DNA of 64,000 nucleotides from Myxocyprinus asiaticus (lineage: Eukaryota > Chordata > Actinopteri > Cypriniformes > Catostomidae). The position numbers and the translations under genes are program-made. This document shows, piece by piece, positions 45,970 through 60,777 of the stretch. The stretch lies in NCBI RefSeq assembly GCF_019703515.2, contig NC_059346.1, positions 50,829,501 through 50,893,500 of the forward strand. Direction: 5' to 3'. The notes beneath the pieces are model-generated. The model saw only the letters and a program-made list of their open reading frames with translations. It was not told the origin of the DNA and ran no database searches. Each line of letters starts with the position of its first letter. The first letter of the stretch is position 1.

Positions 45970-46515
45970 TATTTAAATAAATAAATAAATAACAATACAA
46001 ACATTTGCAAGGCGTGAGACCCAGTTTACTATAAGAGTCGTATACAGTATGCACGTACGAGCTCTCGGCACCAAACAAGGCTGTGAACTTCAAGAGCGAT
46101 CGGTCGTTTATGGGACAAGTCAAATCCCTAATCACATTCCTACTGCTCTTTATGAGATGGTTATTTAACCACGATTGTGTCCAGGACTTTCTAGGAGAAA
46201 TCCTGGTGGCAAAGCAATATAGTTTATCTGATATGCAAATGATGGCCACTCCAAACAACCTCTTTAAGTTATAAAGCACAGGCAAAATGTCTGATTTGCT
46301 GCTGGGTTTTTCCCCCTCATTGCACTTCATTTGGAAACAACTGCATCATACAGTACACACTCTTTAAGATCTGCCAGCACACAAACGTGTCTCCTATGTG
46401 GGTTGCAGGATCAGCCACAACACTGGAGATAGCTGAATTTAGCATTCAGTAATGTCAGGTTTAAAAAAAGGTCCCTTAAATGTTGCAAGTCCTCAAAATG
46501 GCATCAGACAGTTCA

Positions 46516-46584
46516 CTAGTATTTGACTTTGCCAGGTACTTGAACATTCACTCCGCTATAGTCCACCATGTACATGGGCCATTG
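46516..46584 (-). CDS. gtf2i: gtf2i last exon (conserved C-terminal tail)
   Basis: 69 nt: 22 codons plus TAG, reading [20 protein letters not shown] then KY. This tail is specific to GTF2I among the I-repeat proteins and settles the orthology call. The acceptor follows a T-rich tract ending in TTAG. Confidence 0.95.
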   Translation of the reverse strand, partial: QWPMYMVDYSGVNVQVPGKVKY

Positions 46585-47956
46585 CTAAAAAAAAAAAAAG
46601 AGAGAAAAAGAGACAGAGATTGTGAGCTATTTTAATACTATATCTAAATTAGCATGATCATTTCACTTCCATCAAAATGTAATTAATTGCCCCACCTCTG
46701 AAACGAATTTGCTTTTCAAGTGACGAATGACAAGCTACTGGATAATGTTAAATACATTGCCAGCAAATTTGCATTCAGGTCTGACTCTATCCTGGTATGG
46801 TATCCCATACATTTTCAATAGATAACACCAAGTCCTGCCCTACACTTCTTTCTCATTAAATATCCCATTTCAATTCTAAAATAAGTACAATGTTTTCGAA
46901 TGCCATTTAATGTTGACTATAATGAAAGTATTTTAATGACAAATGTCTCTGAGAAAGAAAAAGCCTGCTGAATTGCACTAAAAATAAAATAAACACATTG
47001 CATTAAAGGTGCTGTAAGTGATTTTAGCCACTCTACTCACACAAGAATGAGCCGTAGAATTAGCCACGGCCCCTCTTTCCAAAACCCCGCACTCCAAAGA
47101 TAACCAATGAGCTTTATTGAGACCGACATCATGCAGAAACAGTTGTTAAAAACAACAGCAGCAAAATAGCGCCCTCAACTGACAACTGTTATGAGTAACA
47201 TGGCTTAAAAATGGAATTAGGCCTCAATTCGCTGAAATTACAATACGATGAGCACATGCAAAATGATTGACAGGTTAAAAGCATCAGAGAACCCTTAGGA
47301 CACATTTTTTTTTGCTGTTTACAGAGTCAAGTGCTGTCACAGAGACAGGTGAGATTTCTCAGGACACTTATTTGATTAATATCTTTCAGGGAGTAGGAAC
47401 ATTTTTTGCATACTTTTCCATGAAAAAAATCGTTTACAGCACCTTTAACGGTGCTTGCATTTTTAAGCTATGAATATTTCAACTGAAAAAACTTTAAAAA
47501 AAATTCAATAATAAATATTTACCTTCGAAAGTTCAGTTCCAAAATGTTCAGAAATATTCGGTCCATTATATTTCACTTTGCATATTCACATCTTAAATTT
47601 CAGTGGTTAAAATTTGGTTGAAAATTCAACAGTAAACAGTTCCAACCTAATTTTAACCACTGATATTTTAGAGACAAAATATAATGGACCGAATATTACC
47701 TGTAGAATAATGATGATGATGTAAAAAAAAAAAAAAAAAGAATATTTTGGAACTAAACTTTGGAAGGTGAATATTTATTATTACATTTTTAATAGGGCTG
47801 TCAATCGATTACAGTTTTTTATCGAATTAATTACATGGTATGTCGATTAATTAATCAAATTAAATCGCAATTAACTGAATACATAAATATTTGATTAGAA
47901 AGCCCCTCAAATAAGAATTATTTAATAGATAATTACTAAATAATTATATTTAAACT

Positions 47957-48038
<82 letters not shown>

Positions 48039-51000
48039 AAAATAATAATACAGATAATTAAAATGCATTTCATTATTTTGGCACACAACTAAAGTATTAA
48101 AAAAGACGATACAAAAATTGGCTTCAGAATGCAATATATTGTTTATTTCCATATTACTGAACATAAGCCAATCATTGGTTTAAAATCCACAGCAATCCAT
48201 TTTGCAACTGAATTTGTCAATCAGTCCGAGATTTATTATAAGGGCTTGTCTAAGGATGCCTCAATGTACACCTGTGTTGTCTGCTCTCAGTAAGTGTGGT
48301 TTGTTTTCTGTCTGTCTGAGCTGAATGTTGCCTTTGCAGCGAGTTTTGCTTACTGCCCCCTGAAGAAAACAGGTGGTACTTCAATCTTGAATTGCTTGAA
48401 TCTACGGTACGGGGACACGATTAATTGCGTTCATTTTTTTAACACATAATTTTTTGTATAATTAATCACACCAATTTAACGTGTTAAATCGACAGCCCCA
48501 ATTTTTAATTATGAACTTTTGTGTGAAATTATTTCAATTGAAATATTCATAGCTTAAATATACCACCATACGAAATTTAATCCCACAAAAATGCAAACAC
48601 TGTTAATGCAATGCATTTATCTTTCAATTACTGCAATTCAGCATGCTTTTTGTTTCAAAGCCATTTGTCATTAATATACTTCCATAGAATTTAAGAGTTA
48701 AAAAAACAAAACGTTGAATTAGAAATCCACCCTTATGTAATTCGTTGGCATACCATGACAGGTATTTGATTGGTTGATAGTGCTGAGTCTGCTCCAGTGG
48801 GCACAGACGCTCGACTGTTGTCAAGTACTCGTTTACGTTTCCGGCGATTGGTGGACGCTTCTTTACCCTCTGTGAAAGAACAAAGAAAATCATAATGAAT
48901 GATTTCCTTTCGAAACTGAAATAAGCACAATTTACAAACAAAGAAATGGCTCTTACCTGTATTACAAGATCGACTATACAATTCTGTAAAAGGCCTAAAC
49001 AAATGGAACAAGACCAATGAGATACTTTAAATTAAACACAATTTGGACATGTATACTACAAGAGGGTCTTTGCTCAGAGCTTGAGTTGCTCGTCCACTTA
49101 ATCTTTAGATCCATATCTGAGCACTCACTGTAGTGGGGTTTTTATATTGAAGATGATTTCATCTTGGACCTGCAGGATTTTTTCCAAACGAACTATGTCA
49201 TAAGTATTAGGATTCCTGAAGGGGATGTCATCGGGAAGTCCAGACACTTCCAATGAGCCTGGATTGGCACGGATTAACTTGTACGGAACAATGACTGAGC
49301 GGTCCAGACCCAGGGCTTCACCTATACACAAGAAATTTGCAAATAAAGTTAATAAAACTGTAAACTGTTAATAAAACTTTGCATAGAGGGATATATTTAA
49401 AAAGTATACTACTAACTTACCATATTTCTTATTATAGAGTTCTTTAACTTGTTCCCTTAATATCACTTTCTCTCCCATTCGGTTGACCTCGTCTTCTTCT
49501 GTAGAACAGTGAGAGGTTATTTGCCAAGTTTACTTACAGAGTCTAAATTAAAGCAATCTTTTTGCTAGATTTTAAACAAACGTCATTGCTTAAAGTAATA
49601 TTCCGGGCTCAGTCGACAGCATTTGTGTCATAATGATGATTACCACAAAAAATTATTTTCGACTCGTCCCTCCTTTTCTTTAAAAAAAGCAAAAATCAAA
49701 TTTACAGTGAGGCACTTACAATGGAAGTGAATGGGGCCAATTTTTGGAGCATTTAAAGGCAGAAATGTCAAGTTTATAATTTTAAAAAAGCACTTGCATT
49801 AATTCTTCTATTAAAACTCATGTATTATTGAGCTGTAAAGTTGTTTAAATCGTCGTTTTTACAGTAATTTTAGGGTTTTGGGGATTGTTGGCATTACATC
49901 GTCATGACAACGAAGTTGTAAAATTGGCTGTAACTTTAAACAGAAAAGGTTAGCAAGCGATTTTATTACACTAAAGTCATGTTAACACGCATATTGTTTA
50001 CATCTTGTGGCTATACTTTTTTAACATTTACGGATTGGCCCCATTCACTTCCATTGTAAGTGCCTCAGTGACCCCAGTTTGAAAACTCCTGATGTAATGT
50101 AATAAGTTACTACAACACCTCATCGATGCAGTAAATGATGCCTCATTCTTACCACTTATCGGGGTGTAACCTTTCTTCATTATGGTTATTCTTCGTGGTG
50201 CTAGAAAATGGAAAAAATTTAAATTTGAATAAACAACTTATTTCCATGAGAAATTCACTCAAAATATAGACAGTTGAAAGCAAGAGATGCTGTGAGATAT
50301 TAAATGCATACCTGGCTTGGGAATAAGCCCTTGGAAAGGCCTGAAAAGACAGAAAAGACTAAGTTTTTTCTCCCCCTTCATCATGACTCCTCAGATGTCT
50401 TGTATAAATCCAGTGGCCGCAAAACGTATTTGGACAATTAAGCCACACTTCAAAATGTAAGAATGACTTTGCTTTATATAACAATGTTTCAAACCAAGTG
50501 GCATTTATTTTCAAGAAATATGACACAAACACACTTCACACAAAACATTTAACAAAGAAGTTTGTTTCAAATTTTGAGGGTTTCAAATGATAGAATTCAA
50601 ATAGATTTCATCTTTGTTCAAAATAAAGAGACAAGAAGTATTTGGACACTTTCTAGTTGTCAAACGTTAATGGAACATGTCCACAGTTAATGTGTTGAAC
50701 TACACCTGTGGTTACTCTGCTAGGACACCTTTGAAGGAGAATTGACTAAAAATTACATTGGGAGCGGTTGGTCAAAAGTATTTGGAAAAAGTTAGGTCAG
50801 TTCTGAGAAAAGGTGTAGCCTCTTTTGTTTTAAGATGCAACTTGGTTTAATATTTTGATATCTAATTCAATGAAATAAAAACATTTGAAGTGTGTCTTAA
50901 GTGTCCAAAAGTATCCAAATACTTTTGAGGCCACTGTTTATCATAGAAATATTAACCGTCACTACTTTTTCTTACTCAAAACGTTAAAGAAGTCAGAAGC

Positions 51001-54000
51001 TTAGAAGTTTAGTAGTGCTTCACCTTGTAATGCTGAAAGAGATCTTGTCTGCCACAGCTAATATCCTCTCCAGATTCTGTGAGCCGAAGGTGCAGGGCTT
51101 TCTGAAGGGGATGCCAGGGGGCAAGCCCTCGATAATCACTGAGCCAGGGTTACTCTTGATCCTCTTGTAAGGCACTTGCACAGGATACTTAATGCCCAGT
51201 GCCTCACCATATTTACTGTTGAACAGGTCTTGGACTTGCTCGCGCAGTGTGTTCGCCAAGTCAATACGAGAGAGCTTGGCCTCTAAAGTGTCTGCGGGCA
51301 GATGAATAGTAGAAGAGCCAATGGTTAAGTGATCAGGGAAATGTACTGGCATCTAGGTGATAGTTGTGTGGCACATGGCTTGACTCAATGTTTCATTTAG
51401 TCAGAGTGCAAGTGTCACGCTTTATCAGGGTGTTACCTGAGAATCCCGGTCTCTTGGAGGCTGGACCAGGGTCATCTGACTGATCTTTGGAGTCAGTCTC
51501 TACTGAACATTTAATCAAAAGAGCATTATGTTAGACTTTGGCTAAAACATAAAAGAATTCGAATTCAAATACATATTTTTGTTACGCTGTCATTCTGATC
51601 CCCTAAGAAAATGTACAGGTGTAGCATATATGTCAGAAAACTACGCAAGCTCACCTGAATCAGAGGTTGATTTAGAGAGAGCCTCATTTTTGACCGGTTC
51701 TGTTAACAGTTCTGGCCTGACAAAGACAGAAAAAGGCCCATCATAGTCAGTGTCCCCCTTTTTCATCATCACATTTCTTTATATCAGTCATCAGACAAGC
51801 AGGTTGTCAATTGTTTTGAGTATGTATGATTGTCTTTAATATGTTCTATATGACTAAACAGCTCAAAGAAATATTCCAGGTTAATGCCAACTTACACCGC
51901 GTCCTAACTTTGTGCAACACGATAAAGCGACAAGCTTTACAAGCTATCTCTTCCATGTGTTTGTCCTAACCAGTAACAACCTCACTAAGCAACAAGATAT
52001 TTAGTTGGTCGCTTGGTTTCTATTTCTGTTTGTTGAGTTGGATAGCCCACAGTGAGATCTCTTTGGTCCCAAATCCTGCTCCTCTATGACCTCGTTTACA
52101 CCTGGTATTAAGATGCGTTTTTGGTGATCCGATCACAAGTGGTCAGCGTTAAATTAATGTGTAAACGTGGTGCAAAACTTTGTGATTGGATCACAAAAAA
52201 CACATACAGAGGTATTTAAAAATGCATGTGACCATATCGCTTTTGAGGTGTAAAAATCTGTATGCATCCCGGACAGCAGTGAAGCATCACCCCTCACCTG
52301 TCAATCAACCACTGCGCTAAAACAAGATTTGAAACTTTGCCGGTTACGAGCAGCTTTAAAAGGACATTTTTATCAGTGTCATCATAAATTACAATAACAG
52401 AATGTAATCGATGCATATTATGAACGCGTATATCTTGTTAGCTCAATAGCTCTATGAATTCAGAATGTAAACAAGACAAACTAAACATTAACTACTACAT
52501 ATATATTACTTTAAATCATCATCGAGTTGTTAAAACAGCTTTTTTTACTGACCTCATGTGAATTATACTCATGGAATGAGGCATCAAGTTACTGATAACA
52601 CATTTAATATCACATTAGTTAAGGTTTTACATGTAGCATCCTCATATTTAAATGTACTTCTAAACGCCTAATGGAGTGGCAGTATACTGTTACCTGACTG
52701 TTTCGAACTTCTTCTTACCCCTGAACAAAGAGCAAAGAAGAACTTCTCTGGAAGTATATTGGGGCCTTCAGTGTGTCTGATATCAACATGCAGGGAAAAG
52801 ATGAGAAACACACTTCTGACACTGAACAAAAATGGAGAATTCTGCTGGAAATGTTGCGTTTTTGCTTCATCTGGGAGAAACAGTGTGCCTTTTCATCCAC
52901 GCTTTCTTTGTCTTTTATGACTTGTTTGCGGGTTATTAAATAGCAGTAGCACACTGAAATAGTGATTGAAGTAACATCTCCTCATCACTGACCCTCAACA
53001 CTGGAGCCCCACAGGGCTGTGTTCTCAGCCCACTCCTGTATTCCTTGTACACACATGACTGTGTGTCAACACACAGCTCCAGTGCCATCATTAAGTTTGC
53101 TGATGATACGACGGTGGTAGGTCTGATCACTGACAATGATGAAACAGCCTACAGAGAGGAGGTGCACACTCTGACACACTGGTGTCAGAAGCACAACCTC
53201 TCCCTCAACGTCAGCAAGACCAAGGAGCTTGTGGTGGACTTCAGGAGAAGAGAAAGAGAACACAGCCCCATCACCATCAATAGAGCACCAGTGGAGAGAG
53301 TCAGCAGCTTCAAGTTCCTCGGTGTCCACATCACTGAGGATTTTTTTATAATAAAAATCTGTCTACACTAGTAGTACGTGATGTCGGAAATGTGGTAGCA
53401 ATCGAGTAATATTCTTTTGATGAACTTAATAATGTCATGTTTCTTTCCGAGCACCCACTTCAAGGGCTCTGCAGTTCGGAGTGAGTATAGGGCACAGGGA
53501 GGACCACTTGCGATCGGAATCCGCCCCCCATCTGCTGTAGCGCACGCTCATAAAGGCACCTCCACTTAATTTTCTTTAATACGCCCACGATTTCCAAAGA
53601 AAAGAATTCTCATAATAACACATTATTACTGTTATTGTGAGATAATGACGAGATTTTAATTTTGTTTTATTTAACTATTTTAATTTAATTATTCAAATTT
53701 CTCCCCTTTGTCTGGACAGACAAAAGGGCACCTTTAGATTTGTGAACGAAAGGGGCAGGGGCTTGCGCCCATGCTGCCCCCGTTCTGGGCATGTCAGTGA
53801 ATGGATGGTTGCAAAAGCTTTTGGTGTGAACAGCCCCTTACAGTAGGTGGAGGTATTTGGCCATTGCATCTTGCTCTCTTATAAGCATTTCTCAGATTAA
53901 GCAATGGGCTTTTAAACGCTTTGTAAGGAAAGGAATTCAACCTCGCGATCAGTTCCAGTCTGTTGTGTTCCGACTGTTTGAACAGCCCCTGGCCTGGGCT

Positions 54001-57000
54001 CATAGTCTGAGCAGCTTCACCACCGAGTTCAGCCAAATACCACTGCTATCTGGGAATACTGCTACTCTACATACAACTGCAATGAATACAAATCAATGCA
54101 GTATTTTGCTGTTATTATTAAGCGTGAGTCTGGGGAAGTATACTGTAGTATAAGTGTAACACCATGTGAACTATCTATTGAAGCATTTACCCCCCTCGTT
54201 TTACTTTTGACTTTTTATTTATTTATTTTATGCACACTAGTTCAATAATATGACTAGGTGCTGTATGGTTTATGTATTCTTTGCACCCTCTTGTGGACTA
54301 AGGAAACAACGTCAATTTAAAAATCAGCTGACTTTAAAATTCAAATTTAATTCGAATCTTTAAATATTTAAGGTAAAAATTAGAATTTAGTTTCTCTGCC
54401 CAATTGACAGCCCTATTATGTGTTACCAAGACCTGTGGGTGGAGTTTAAAGTTTAAAAAATCATCTGTGATAATCAACAGCATATGTAGAGCTTGAAGGT
54501 GATACATGCAATTTTTTTGCATTGTTAAAATACTTTCTCCTATCCCAGCTGTATTTTCAGGGACAACTGAGTAATTCATTCGTAGGTTGATTTCCCCGAA
54601 AAATCTGTTTGTGTGGGTAACCTGACCAGCCCACCACAGCAACACTGGCTAAAACAATTGCTTGAGATTAGGGCGGGACTATCTGTTTGTATTACCAATG
54701 GAGAACGTGGGGAGTTTGAAATAATTTTTTAGTGGTACAGAAATGATGCATTTCACCTTTAAACTGTAATTAACCTGGAATATGCTTGTAATTTACCCAC
54801 CTCTTTATGACGAACTTAATCTGACTACTGGCAGCAAGAATCTTCCGGAGTTTAACTGCCCCAAAACAGTTTGGTCTTCGAAATGTCATCCCTTCTGGTA
54901 ACCCTGTGACATAAAGATCATCTGGATACATCTGAAACTTGGAGTATGGCACTTTAGCAGGCTCAGGCAGACCAAGAGCCTCACCTAGTATGAGAGAGAG
55001 AGAGAGAGAGAGAATGTGACTCAATATGACAAACTTTTATGAAATCTGCACATAACTGATATGTTGAATAAATTGAACTGGCAGATTTGCAGGTATTTGC
55101 TACAGTTGATTGTACGGTGAGTAAGTCAATGACTCACTGTACTTGGAGCTGAAAAGACTATCCACTTGCTTTCTCAGTTGAAGGATCATCTCTCCGATAT
55201 CTTCTGGGAAAAAGGACAATAATCACACCAACAGCCCATAATATCTGAAGACAACCTTGAGTGATCTTTAAAAATGGAGTTTTACCTTCAACAGCTCTCT
55301 TGAGCCCTTGCGGTGTAGACTTTGGTGCCAAATCTTCTGCAGAGAAACAAACAGAATATAACATCAGCATCTGTGTAGTGTGTGGGTAGTATTCCTATGT
55401 GTTTGATTTGTTTAAGAACATGTGTATTCCACACGCTTTACTGGAGATGTTTGGATGATTCAACTCACCTGTGCTTTACTCCAGTGACCATGTGTGTATG
55501 CAAACTTCAACATAACAAATCGAGTGTCATTAATTATGAGTCAAAATGCTCAAACTGTGAGTCGATACGAACACTTCAACAACACCAGGTTTCAACCAGT
55601 AATGTTATATAAAAAACATTAATCCAAGTTAAAGTCTTAAACTATTTGTTTAAATCAAATCTTGAAATCAAATGTTTACAAAAAGTATTTAATAACAATA
55701 AATGAATACTTTTTGTTTAAAACAGGGTTCCCATACTTGACAAATTAATTTACATGACTTTTCTAGTTGTTTGTGACTTACTGGAGAAGGATTCATTTTG
55801 ATTCAGATTTGAGACGACTCAAAAGAACAGTTCGCTCACAAATCAGACAGCACATCACAAGAAATTAAATAATAATAATCAGAGTTGAGCATAACTAGAA
55901 AAATGCATATATTTACTCTAGAAAATCCCATTCCTTGTAACATTTTTACAGACCTGAGAAACGTGATTGGAAAACTGGTTTTCCATAACTAGGTTTTTCA
56001 TGCCCATGGGAACCCCGTTGAAAAATCTTGAAATCAATTAAATATGCACACCACGGGGGCCTGGGTAGCTCAGTGGTAAAATACGCTGGCTACTACCCCT
56101 GGAGTTCGCTAGTTCGCTAATTCGAATCCCAGGGCGTGCTAAGTGACTCCAGCCAGGTCTCCTAAGCAACCAAATTGGCCCGGTTGCTAGGGAGGGTAGA
56201 GTCACATGGGGTAACCTTCTCGTGGTCGCTATAATGTGGTTAGTTCTCGGTGGGGCGCGTGGTGAGTTGAGCATGGTTGCCGCAGTGGATGGTGTGAAGC
56301 CTCCACACGCGCTATGTCTCCGTGGCAACGCGCTCAACAAGCCACGTGATCAGATGCATGGGTTGACGATCTCAGACACGGAGGCAACTGGGCTTCGTCC
56401 TCCGCCACCCGCGACCACGAGGACTTAGAGCGCATTGGGAATTGGGCATTCCAAATTGGGAGAAAAAGGGGAAAAATAATTTAAAAAAAATATGCACACC
56501 ACAGTGGTTGAGTGTTCAAATAAACTCACAGTATAATCCTACAGTAAATATTAGGGGCTAGGACTGAGGGTCTATTTGGGTAGTTCTAGTGGATGTTGGT
56601 TTATTTTAGGGGTAGAACTAGCACACCACGGGGAACAGGTTTGGTTTTCACACTGTATTTGGCATGGGCTGGGACTACTGTTGGGGTAAGTCTTGTTTTT
56701 TTGGGTTTGGAGAGAAAGAAAGTAATGTAAAACTTATATCTTACCACAATTCATTCTGTTTTTTGTTATTAACACTGGCTAAATGGCTTTTGTAAATCTC
56801 ATACAATGTTGCTGTCTTGTTTGGTTCTTCACAAAGGTTCGTGCTTGTGTTCAATTCCTTTAAAGAGATTTAGGACATGGATTCTCCATCCTTAATGTGA
56901 ATAAAGTTCTTTCTACCATACATTATTATTGTTCAAGAAAAGGTATTTGAGAGGCTAAAACAGCACTCAATAGGCTTGTGTTGAGCAATTGCTCAATGAA

Positions 57001-60000
57001 ATGAGGTCTCTTACAAGAATGGACTTGACTGTTAATTTACCCTTAGCTAAGCTCCGCCCCTCTTGGTTACCGTTGCTTGCTCTGACAAGCTTTGCAGAAC
57101 TTCCCATAGAAATGAATGGGAGAGTGCCATGAACGGTGCGGTTTTTGGCAATATATTCTCATAAATGGAATTGAAAATATTCTTATGTGGGCTGGAATGA
57201 AGAGTGACATTGTAAGGCATATTTATCTGAGTTTTTGTTGTTGTTGAAGAAATTGTTCAATTACACAGTAATTTGACTGAGAACTGTGGAGATTGTGAAT
57301 CAGAAACAATTTTCACAGTCACTTGAAAAGAGAAAAGCGTCATTTGATAGCGATTACACACCTGATAACATTAGTGGAAGTGAACAGAACTGCTCATAAC
57401 ATCTCATAACACACTCACTATGACGCTGTGAACTCTTTATTTACTATCACTTTTACTAAGACCTGAATCAATACATAAATTAATTATTAACCTTAAGTTA
57501 TAAGCTTTAATTATCTTGGAGCAAATATAGGTGTCCTTGCTGATGTTATTCATGTTCATTTGGGAATGAGGACTGACAATGTTTAATTGATAGCATGCTC
57601 TTCTCAAGATTTATTTAAAGATTTTAAAAAAGAAAGATAAAACAAAGATTTATCCTCTCTAAGTGTACCTCGTGTCACTATTACAAGTGACCCAGCAACA
57701 ACGTTTTTACATTTTTGGGATAATTTCTATAAAATTCCACGTAAAACTACTCTAACACACATCACTCTTGTAGACTCTTGTTGGAAAAAAGCAAGCGCTC
57801 GTCAGAGAAATAGCAGACGACAACAGTTGCTAAGATAGGATTGGTTAGAAACGCTTTAAGGCGGGGCTTAGTGGAGGGTCAATTGGAATGACAGCATATG
57901 TACATATAAAACTTCTACAGGCACTAAAAGCTGGTAGAACGACTGAGGGATTTGTAACTGAAGGAATCCATTAGAGAGGGTTATTTTAGAGCAGGGGTAC
58001 TCAATTAAAGTTCCAAGAGGTCCGGTCTCTACATTTCCTTCCCAGCAAAGATCCGGATAATACGTAGCTTACACAGTGTCATATAGCTATGAAATTATAT
58101 AGTTTTTATAACTTGCCACATTGGCAGCAATAGTACTTAGTAAAAAATAAATTAAAAAAACAAGTAATTCCTAAACAGTCAAAATAGTCTCTTGGGCAGG
58201 GATGAGGACATTGAGGGCCCAGAGACAGCTAAAGTAGTGGGGTCTGAGGAATCTTCTACCAAAAGATTAAAATATTTAATCAAGACTTCATCAGTCGGGG
58301 GCACTTGGATATGAATATTAAAACATAAGATCAACAGTTCATTTTGAAGCTGAATGACAGCAGTCCTGTTTTTGTGTTTAAATATTTTTACAGTCAGAAT
58401 ATATGGGAATGTATGGGGGTTCAGGGGTGTCCCCTGAATTTTTTTATTTTTTATTATAAAAATGTAAACGTCTGAATGGACCGTTTTTATATTTTCCTTA
58501 AAGTGAAGAATCTGCTAACAAACAAAAAATGTACATAACAACAGTGAAGCATTACAATACTGTTAGCTTAATTTAAGTGTAAATAGGCTTTCCTTGCCAC
58601 CCATGCCATGATGACATCTGATTCATTTTCACAAAATTAGAACAAAAATCTGTTTGTTTATTATGAAAGGCTCATAACATGCTGTTTAATAAAGCTAAAT
58701 TTAGACAGAAAAAATTATATTGTCTAAAGGCGCCACTTTAACTTGTCCCGACACAGACCTGGCTTAGCTGAACCGTCTGACTCACATATCAGTCAGATGA
58801 AGAGAGTTTCACTTTGCTCCGTTTTTGTTTTCTGCACTGTTTAAGCGAAAGATGTCAGTATCTGCAGCGTTGTCTCTGATAATGTTGTTAAAATAACCGA
58901 GCCTGCAACTACGTACAGTAAATTAGGCTTTATGCTGCGCCTCTTTAGCGGGAAGAGAGGCAACGCGTGGAGAGCAGGAATAAAAGTGTGTTCAGCGCTA
59001 GGGAATAATCGCGTAGTGCTGGACGCGCTTTATTCCCACTCTAGAGAGAAATATTTCTCTCTAGCACTAAGCGCGCTTTATTCCTGCTCCGCACGCATAT
59101 ATACACATAAGCATATGCTTACACCATCACTTGGTCAGGTGTCAGATAACTAGCACAAAGATTTAGATCTCGGTCCGGATTGAATTTTCCTTCGGTCCAC
59201 CTCTTGAGTACCCCTGTTTTGGCTTTACAATGTCATATGTTTGGGATCCCCCCCTTTAAGGCAAGTCCTTCAGGAGGAGCTACATGAAAAAGGCCAGGAT
59301 GCCTTTACCTGCTACAGGCTCCAAAGGACGGCAGAGGTCAGGGGTCACCCGCTCAGCTGGAGGCTCACTCGGCTCCTCTGTAGCAGCAGTGGACTCTGAG
59401 AAAAGGAGATGAGAGAGAAAACAGAATATTCAGAGGGAAATAATGTAGGTAAGGAGGTGAAATGTCACATTTCACCAGAATTATGTTTCTGTCAACACTT
59501 TTAAAGCACTTGAGCTCAGTATTGCAGAAGGTATCCCTTCACAAGTATTGTCAAATGAATGTGCTATGTAATGAAAAATGTCCTGCCAGTCCTCAAAGGC
59601 ACAGATCACAGCACAGTGGGGTGGAAAATGAGACCACACCATTTTAAATCCGAAGGCAACTTTCAAAGACAAACTTCCTCTCTGAGAGTAAGTGAAATAC
59701 GCTAATGCTTTCCCACCTAGCAGACCAACAGGGATTTCATGCTGACATTAGGAATGAATTAAATTCTCGACATTTCTGCACTGACTTTAGTTTTTAACAA
59801 ACGATGACTTTAAAAAGAGAGCAAAACTTGCAGTAATAAGCAAAATATCAAAGCATACAGCATAAGCTTTATGGTGGGACTGGGGAGACCGTACCTGGCA
59901 CTGTCACCTGGATGATTTCACCATCTGAGGGTTCAGTTTTGATCTTTTTCAAAAGTAGACAGTCCCCAGATGGCCCTGAAAAACAAAACATATTGTATTA

Positions 60001-60735
60001 TTTTTAGGTTTACACTTAGAAAAAGTTATATAATCATAAAGCTACAGATGAGTGTGCGATTTCGCAAATCTACCTGCTTCACACTCAGCCAAAGGACTGA
60101 CACAGGAGCTAGTCGATCTGCAACGAAGACATTTGCGAAAGATTTTGTAAGCAAAAATGCAAAGGAAAAGGCCGTATACAGTATATTTTTGTCCCATGCA
60201 TTATTGCTAATTACCTTTCTACTCTTTAATTGCAGGAAACTACAAATCCACACTACAGTGTATTAGGTATAATGTACAGCCAGCCAATTTAGTGGTTATT
60301 ATACAAAAATATTTGACCACAGAATGCTGCAATTGACCAATCAGAATTAAGTGTTCCAGAGAGTTGTGTAATAACAGTATGGAAATACTGACATAGCAAT
60401 TTTGTTGTGGTGGGTACTAAAGGGAATTTAGGGAATACCTGCTACTGTGGGTGTTGCTGACCAGCTCTAGGGAAGAGCCTGGCACCCTGAGTCCATCTGG
60501 AAAACCGTCCTCAGGGGTGGCACCAACCTGTTTGCCTTCCTCCTTAGCAACATTACCAGCAGCTTACAAAAAAATAAGAAAAGTTCAAAACAATGCACAC
60601 ATCCCAACAGAATACTGCACTGCCTCACACTGTAAAAAAGCCTCACAAAAAAAAAAAAAAAATAAAAAAAAAAAAAGATACAATATTATTTAATATTGCA
60701 GAATATATATATATACATATATAAAAAGGACTTAA

Positions 60736-60777
<42 letters not shown>

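Larger units (their letters stand above)
46916..48690. mobile_element. Old palindromic element in last gtf2i intron, with two later insertions
   Basis: The left arm includes TTTTAATGACAAATG, GCCTGCTGAATTGCA, CATTGCATTAACGGTGCTTG and AGCTATGAATATTTCAA. The right arm, read inverted, has TTAATGACAAATGG, GCATGCTGAATTGCA, CATTGCATTAACAGTGTTTG and AGCTATGAATATTTCAA. The left arm is cut by the TTAA MITE at 47003-47448 and the centre by a hAT MITE at 47793-48500. Without them it is about 0.6 kb. Confidence 0.78.

Noticed and set aside
54334..54645. Open frame in the gtf2i intron as an extra exon
   Set aside because: It does not join in phase, lacks consensus borders and shows no I-repeat similarity. 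Exon 54984-54801 joins directly to 51716-51655 (VIKR|PELLTE).
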